A stretch of DNA of 64,000 nt from Shewanella sp. HN-41 (lineage in GTDB: Bacteria; Pseudomonadota; Gammaproteobacteria; Enterobacterales; Shewanellaceae): the NCBI RefSeq assembly GCF_000217915.1, contig NZ_AFOZ01000037.1, positions 124,001-188,000 of the forward strand. The letters are read 5' to 3'. Both the position numbers and the translations under genes were made by a program. Each line of letters starts with the position of its first letter. The first letter of the stretch is position 1. Shown here in pieces: positions 60,105 through 64,000 of this stretch. The notes beneath the pieces were generated by a model that saw nothing but the letters and a program-made list of their open reading frames with translations, was not told the origin of the DNA and ran no database searches.

Positions 60105-61550
60105 CTAGCGACTCTCTACTGGCCTAGTAGCACTGACATCCTGCCAGATATCATTGTCTAGCTGATCCATCAGTTCAGGAAACTTACTGCGATCAAACTC
60201 CGGTATCTTACCCGCCTTGAGCTGCTCACGATAATCATTAATCACTCGAATAGCTAAACCCGACAATAGCAATAACGCCACAATATTCACAGTAGCCATC
60301 AGCCCCATAGACACATCCGCTAAGCTCCATACTAGGCTAATCTTAGCGACGGCTCCAAACATCACCATACCGAGAACACATAGTCGAAATAAAGGCAGTG
60401 CTTTTGTGCTGTTACCCGTTAAAAACATCACATTGGTTTCGGCGTAGGAATAATTCGCAATAATCGAAGTGAAGCAAAAGAGGAAAATAGCAACCGCAAT
60501 AAAAGCCCCCCCCCAGTCACCGACATGATTGGACATGGCATTAATCGTTAAACGAATACCATCATCACTGGAGCCTATATCACCGGAAAGTAAGATAATG
60601 GCAGCAGTTGCAGTACAGATAACAATAGTGTCGACAAACACCCCCATCATCTGTACGAACCCTTGGGAAGCGGGATGGTTGGGGTTTGGTGAAGCACTCG
60701 CTGCAACATTGGCGGCACTCCCCATTCCGGCTTCGTTAGAGAATAAGCCACGAGCTATACCTGCTTGCATAGCCTGCGCAACTGTATAGGCAACGCCACC
60801 AGCGGCGGCTTCTTGCCAACCAAAAGCACTTTTTACGATAAGACTAATGATCGCAGGTAATTGTTCTAGATTGAAAATAACAATGATAAAAGCGACTAAA
60901 ATATAGGCTAGCGCCATGATTGGCACAATAAACTCGGAGACTCGAGCCACTTTACGTAGACCGCCAACAATAACAAACCCACTCGCAATCACTAACCCGA
61001 TCCCAACATAGGTTGGGTCAAAACCAAACACCCGCTCCATTGCACCTGTGATGGTATTGGCTTGAACGGCATTGAAAACGAGTCCGAAGGCAATGATCAG
61101 GAAAAAAGCAAATAACACCCCCATCCACCTTTGTCCTAACCCCTTTTCCATATAGTAAGAAGGACCACCACGAAATTGACCATCATTATCACGTACTTTA
61201 TAAACTTGAGCCAGGGTGGATTCAACCATAGCAGTGGCCATCCCCAGTACAGCAATCAACCACATCCAAAATACGGCTCCTGGTCCCGCGGCCCCAATAG
61301 CAACCGCAACACCCGCCATATTTCCCGCCCCGACACGGGCTGCCATGCTGGTACAAAATACTTGAAATGAAGATAACCCACTATCGCAGCCTTGACGACT
61401 CATGCCCATGACTTTTAGAGAGTGTTTGAAGTGAGTAAGCTGAATAAACATCAGTCTAAGGCTGAAATAGAGACCCGCTCCAACCAGCCCATAAACTAAC
61501 AACTTACCCCAAAGCAGTGCATTCAAAAAATTAACAATGGTTTCTAACAT
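60105..61550 (-). CDS. Sodium:alanine/glycine symporter, AgcS family
   Basis: Inner membrane transporter of 481 residues with about eleven segments. AgcS hallmarks are ARVGAGNMAGVAVAIGAAGPG, FWMWLIAVLGMATAMVESTLAQ and GIARGLFSNEAGMGSAA. It would import alanine or glycine with sodium. It is divergent from the phosphoketolase gene. Confidence 0.92.
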   Translation of the reverse strand: MLETIVNFLNALLWGKLLVYGLVGAGLYFSLRLMFIQLTHFKHSLKVMGMSRQGCDSGLSSFQVFCTSMAARVGAGNMAGVAVAIGAAGPGAVFWMWLIAVLGMATAMVESTLAQVYKVRDNDGQFRGGPSYYMEKGLGQRWMGVLFAFFLIIAFGLVFNAVQANTITGAMERVFGFDPTYVGIGLVIASGFVIVGGLRKVARVSEFIVPIMALAYILVAFIIVIFNLEQLPAIISLIVKSAFGWQEAAAGGVAYTVAQAMQAGIARGLFSNEAGMGSAANVAASASPNPNHPASQGFVQMMGVFVDTIVICTATAAIILLSGDIGSSDDGIRLTINAMSNHVGDWGGAFIAVAIFLFCFTSIIANYSYAETNVMFLTGNSTKALPLFRLCVLGMVMFGAVAKISLVWSLADVSMGLMATVNIVALLLLSGLAIRVINDYREQLKAGKIPEFDRSKFPELMDQLDNDIWQDVSATRPVESR

Positions 61551-61984
61551 TATTTTACGTCTTCCCGTAGCAAATACTCCCCCTCTTCTACGCGGTAAAA
61601 GCGAGAGGCAAAATATTTGTGGTGAATGAATCCTTCCAGATTAAAGATAAGAATATCAGTAGATTTATTTCTTCAAATTATCCTTCCGTGAATTTACAAC
61701 AACACGGCTACCGAATTCAACGCGGCAAAATAGCACAGTATTCGAAATTACTCATGTGATCAAGCTCGTGTTTGCACACTTAAATGTCGCCATCATCACG
61801 ACCAATAACTTTCTCAAGTCTTTGTTAAAGCTAAATTAACAAATAGTTCTCATCGAACGACTATACTTAACAGCTAAAACAACTTTTAAAATTTGGATGT
61901 AGGGCACATTTTTGTAATAAAATTACAAATATAGTGTCTACATCGAAAACCCACATACTTTCGTCAGCTCTAGTGAGGCTTAAT
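61551..61984. other. Divergent intergenic region agcS-type gene / phosphoketolase
   Basis: 434 bases holding both promoters, with no ORF. The only strong motif is the HexR-like palindrome at 61911-61929. Confidence 0.5.
61911..61929. promoter_or_regulatory. HexR-like operator upstream of the phosphoketolase gene
   Basis: TTTGTAATAAAATTACAAA is a perfect palindrome apart from its central AAA. It matches the HexR consensus TGTAATwwwATTACA known from Shewanella central carbon genes. It lies about 55 bases upstream of the start at 61985. Confidence 0.7.
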
Positions 61985-64000
61985 ATGACGCACATACATG
62001 AAATTAATGCTCTAAAAAAATATGTCAGAGCAACCAACTTCCTCGCAACATCACAAATTTACCTAAAACAAAACGTCTTACATAAACGTCCACTAGCACA
62101 TTCTGACATTAAACCACGCTTACTCGGTCACTGGGGTACATGCCCAGGAATCAACTTTGTCTATGCCAACATTAACAGACTCATAGTCAAACATAATCGT
62201 CCATTCATCTATTTAGTCGGTCCAGGTCACGGTTTTCCCGCTGTACAGGCAAACTTATTCCTCGAAGGCTCATTAAGCCATTTTTACCCCGAGACCATTC
62301 CCTATAATGAAACGGGGATTGAAGACATTTGTAAAAAGTTTTCAGCCGCCTATGGTTACCCTTCTCACGCTAACCCAGAGGCACCAGGTCAAATACTCGA
62401 AGGCGGAGAACTCGGCTATTCACTCGCTGTCGGTTGGGGTGCAGTTTTAGACAACCCAGACCTGATTGCAACAGTATTAATTGGCGACGGAGAGTCTGAA
62501 ACAGGCCCACTGGCTGCATCTTGGTATGCAAACCGTTTAGTGTCACCAGCGACAAATGGTGCCGTCTTACCCATAGTCCATATCAATGGTTATAAAATTT
62601 CAGGCCCTACCCGCATGGGGCGCATGAGCCATGAAGAATTGGATCTAGAATTCCGTGGCCTTGGCTATTTCCCGATCATTGTTGACAGCGAGCAAGAAGA
62701 AGATGTCTACCTGCAAATGCTGAATGCTATGGATACCGCCTATAGCATGATCAATGAGATCCAACGTCGTGCTCGTAGCGGTGAAGATGTTGTCAAACCA
62801 CGCTGGCCAGTCATTTTGATGCGCACAGCAAAAGGCTGGACAGGTGTTAGCGAATATAATGGTAAAAAATTAGAAGGTAACTGTGAATCACATCAAGTGA
62901 TCGTCAATAAGTGCGCTACCGATAAAGGCCATCTTGAAGCTCTGGATACTTGGCTTGCCAACTATCATTTCCAAGAGCTGTACCATATGAATGACAAAGG
63001 TGAGCTGATTTTTGATGCTGACATTTGCTCTTTAATCCCACCTAAGCACTTAGCCTGTGGTCGCCAACATCTAACCTATGGTGGTGAAGTCGTAAGAGCC
63101 TTATCTAACCCAGATCTTGAGAAGCTTAGTTACGGTCCAGAGGTCCCACGTGGTCATCGAGGCTACTCAATGCTGAAAATGGGCGAGTGGATGCGTGACG
63201 CATTCAAACTCAACCGTGATCAACATAACCTACGCATTTTCAGTCCCGATGAAACTTACTCGAATCAATTGCAGGCGGTATTTGAAGAAACCGATCGAGC
63301 TTGGCAATGGCCAATCGAAAGTTGGGATGACGACATGTCACGTGATGGTCGCGTACTCGAATTGTTGTCTGAAAACTTACTCTTTGGCATGTTACATGGC
63401 TATACAGTCACAGGCCGTCACGGGATGTTCCCGACCTATGAATCATTTTCGCAGGTCGTCTCATCTATGGCGGATCAATACTGTAAATACGTTTATGCGA
63501 GCCAAGGAGTACATTTCCGCAAACCACTACCAGCCTGTAACGTTGTGCTCTCTTCATTGCTAGAGCGTCAAGACCACAATGGCTATTCGCATCAAAACCC
63601 CTCATTCCTTGGGGCAATGTTAGAAAAGCATCCAAAAATTATTTCGGCTTATTTGCCTGCTGATGCTAACAGCACGCTCGTTTACACAGAGCGCGCATTT
63701 GCGGATCGTGACAAACTCAACATTCTTGTCGCAGGTAAAAAAGAGCTGCCACAATGGCTCAGTTTAGAAGAAGCTCGCAAACAAGCTAAAGATGGTGTCA
63801 TGGTTTGGGATTTCGCCTCAGATGAAAATCCAGATATTGTACTGGCAGGTTGTGGTGATTATGTCACCCAAGAATGTATGGCATCTTTAGTATTAATTCG
63901 TGAGTTACTTCCAAGGGTCAGAATTCGCTTTGTTAGCGTAACCGAATTAAGCAGTGATGGCTTAGGTAGTCGCAAATTTAAAGAAAAACCTTGGTTAATG
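61985..64000 (+). CDS. xfp: Xylulose-5-phosphate/fructose-6-phosphate phosphoketolase (3' end missing)
   Basis: Thiamine diphosphate enzyme that splits xylulose-5-phosphate with phosphate into acetyl phosphate and glyceraldehyde-3-phosphate. The first 672 codons are in the window and the frame is open to the last base; complete enzymes have about 790. Motifs include YLVGPGHGFPAVQANLFLEG, GEGELGYSL-type EGGELGYSLAVGWG, LIGDGESETGP (thiamine diphosphate binding), and HQNPSFLGAMLEK. AGG lies six bases before the ATG. An acetate kinase gene often follows in other genomes. Confidence 0.92.
   Translation, partial: MTHIHEINALKKYVRATNFLATSQIYLKQNVLHKRPLAHSDIKPRLLGHWGTCPGINFVYANINRLIVKHNRPFIYLVGPGHGFPAVQANLFLEGSLSHFYPETIPYNETGIEDICKKFSAAYGYPSHANPEAPGQILEGGELGYSLAVGWGAVLDNPDLIATVLIGDGESETGPLAASWYANRLVSPATNGAVLPIVHINGYKISGPTRMGRMSHEELDLEFRGLGYFPIIVDSEQEEDVYLQMLNAMDTAYSMINEIQRRARSGEDVVKPRWPVILMRTAKGWTGVSEYNGKKLEGNCESHQVIVNKCATDKGHLEALDTWLANYHFQELYHMNDKGELIFDADICSLIPPKHLACGRQHLTYGGEVVRALSNPDLEKLSYGPEVPRGHRGYSMLKMGEWMRDAFKLNRDQHNLRIFSPDETYSNQLQAVFEETDRAWQWPIESWDDDMSRDGRVLELLSENLLFGMLHGYTVTGRHGMFPTYESFSQVVSSMADQYCKYVYASQGVHFRKPLPACNVVLSSLLERQDHNGYSHQNPSFLGAMLEKHPKIISAYLPADANSTLVYTERAFADRDKLNILVAGKKELPQWLSLEEARKQAKDGVMVWDFASDENPDIVLAGCGDYVTQECMASLVLIRELLPRVRIRFVSVTELSSDGLGSRKFKEKPWLM

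Overview
The window is a stretch of gammaproteobacterial chromosome that most resembles Shewanella. The evidence is the nag cluster (NagP, NagX, the isomerase-type deaminase NagB-II, NagK and the LacI-type NagR), the TapY2 protein after the minor pilin genes, and the gene order rpsT / murJ-ribF-ileS-lspA-fkpB-ispH followed by the minor pilins. These identifications come from protein motifs and remembered gene orders; no database search was run.

Region 1 (1-9300) is polyamine uptake and breakdown. It holds the 5' end of potG and all of potF on the minus strand, then puuA and puuD with the regulator puuR, and divergent puuB. A DUF2937-like membrane protein, sulfurtransferase sseA and an RlpA-like lipoprotein follow. 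The puu pathway resumes at 12150 with puuC, divergent from a beta-alanine catabolic operon (bauA, mmsA/bauC, a small cupin) and a TorF-type porin.

Region 2 (about 9600-11600) lies between the two parts of the polyamine region. It holds two minus-strand gene cassettes, each ending in an attC recombination site of the Vibrio superintegron (VCR) type, and there is no integrase in the window. One cassette encodes a HAD phosphatase and the other an unrecognised 182-residue protein. Degenerate cassette-like sequence lies beyond them.

Region 3 (18200-39310) is an N-acetylglucosamine/chitin-oligosaccharide locus. It contains nagP, nagX, nagA, nagB-II and nagK; an operon of solute-binding-like protein, chemoreceptor and chitobiase; a TauE/SafE-type transporter; a TonB-dependent receptor with two FAD-dependent halogenase homologues and a SapC protein; and nagR. 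Five near-identical palindromes (core TGACARCGYTGTCA) sit in front of these units and look like NagR operators.

Region 4 (39370-50400) holds ndh, glnB, two GspH/FimT pseudopilins, the minor pilin/adhesin operon pilV-pilW-pilX-pilY1-pilE-tapY2 and ispH. Region 5 (50375-64000) is mostly housekeeping: fkpB, lspA, ileS, ribF, murJ, rpsT, an ArsR regulator, an M28 peptidase, yaaA and an AgcS amino acid symporter. It ends in a phosphoketolase gene that runs off the window, with a HexR-like palindrome upstream.

Two genes, tauE-like and murJ, are each broken by one base in a homopolymer run. MurJ is normally essential, so sequencing error is the simplest explanation for that one and should also be considered for the other.
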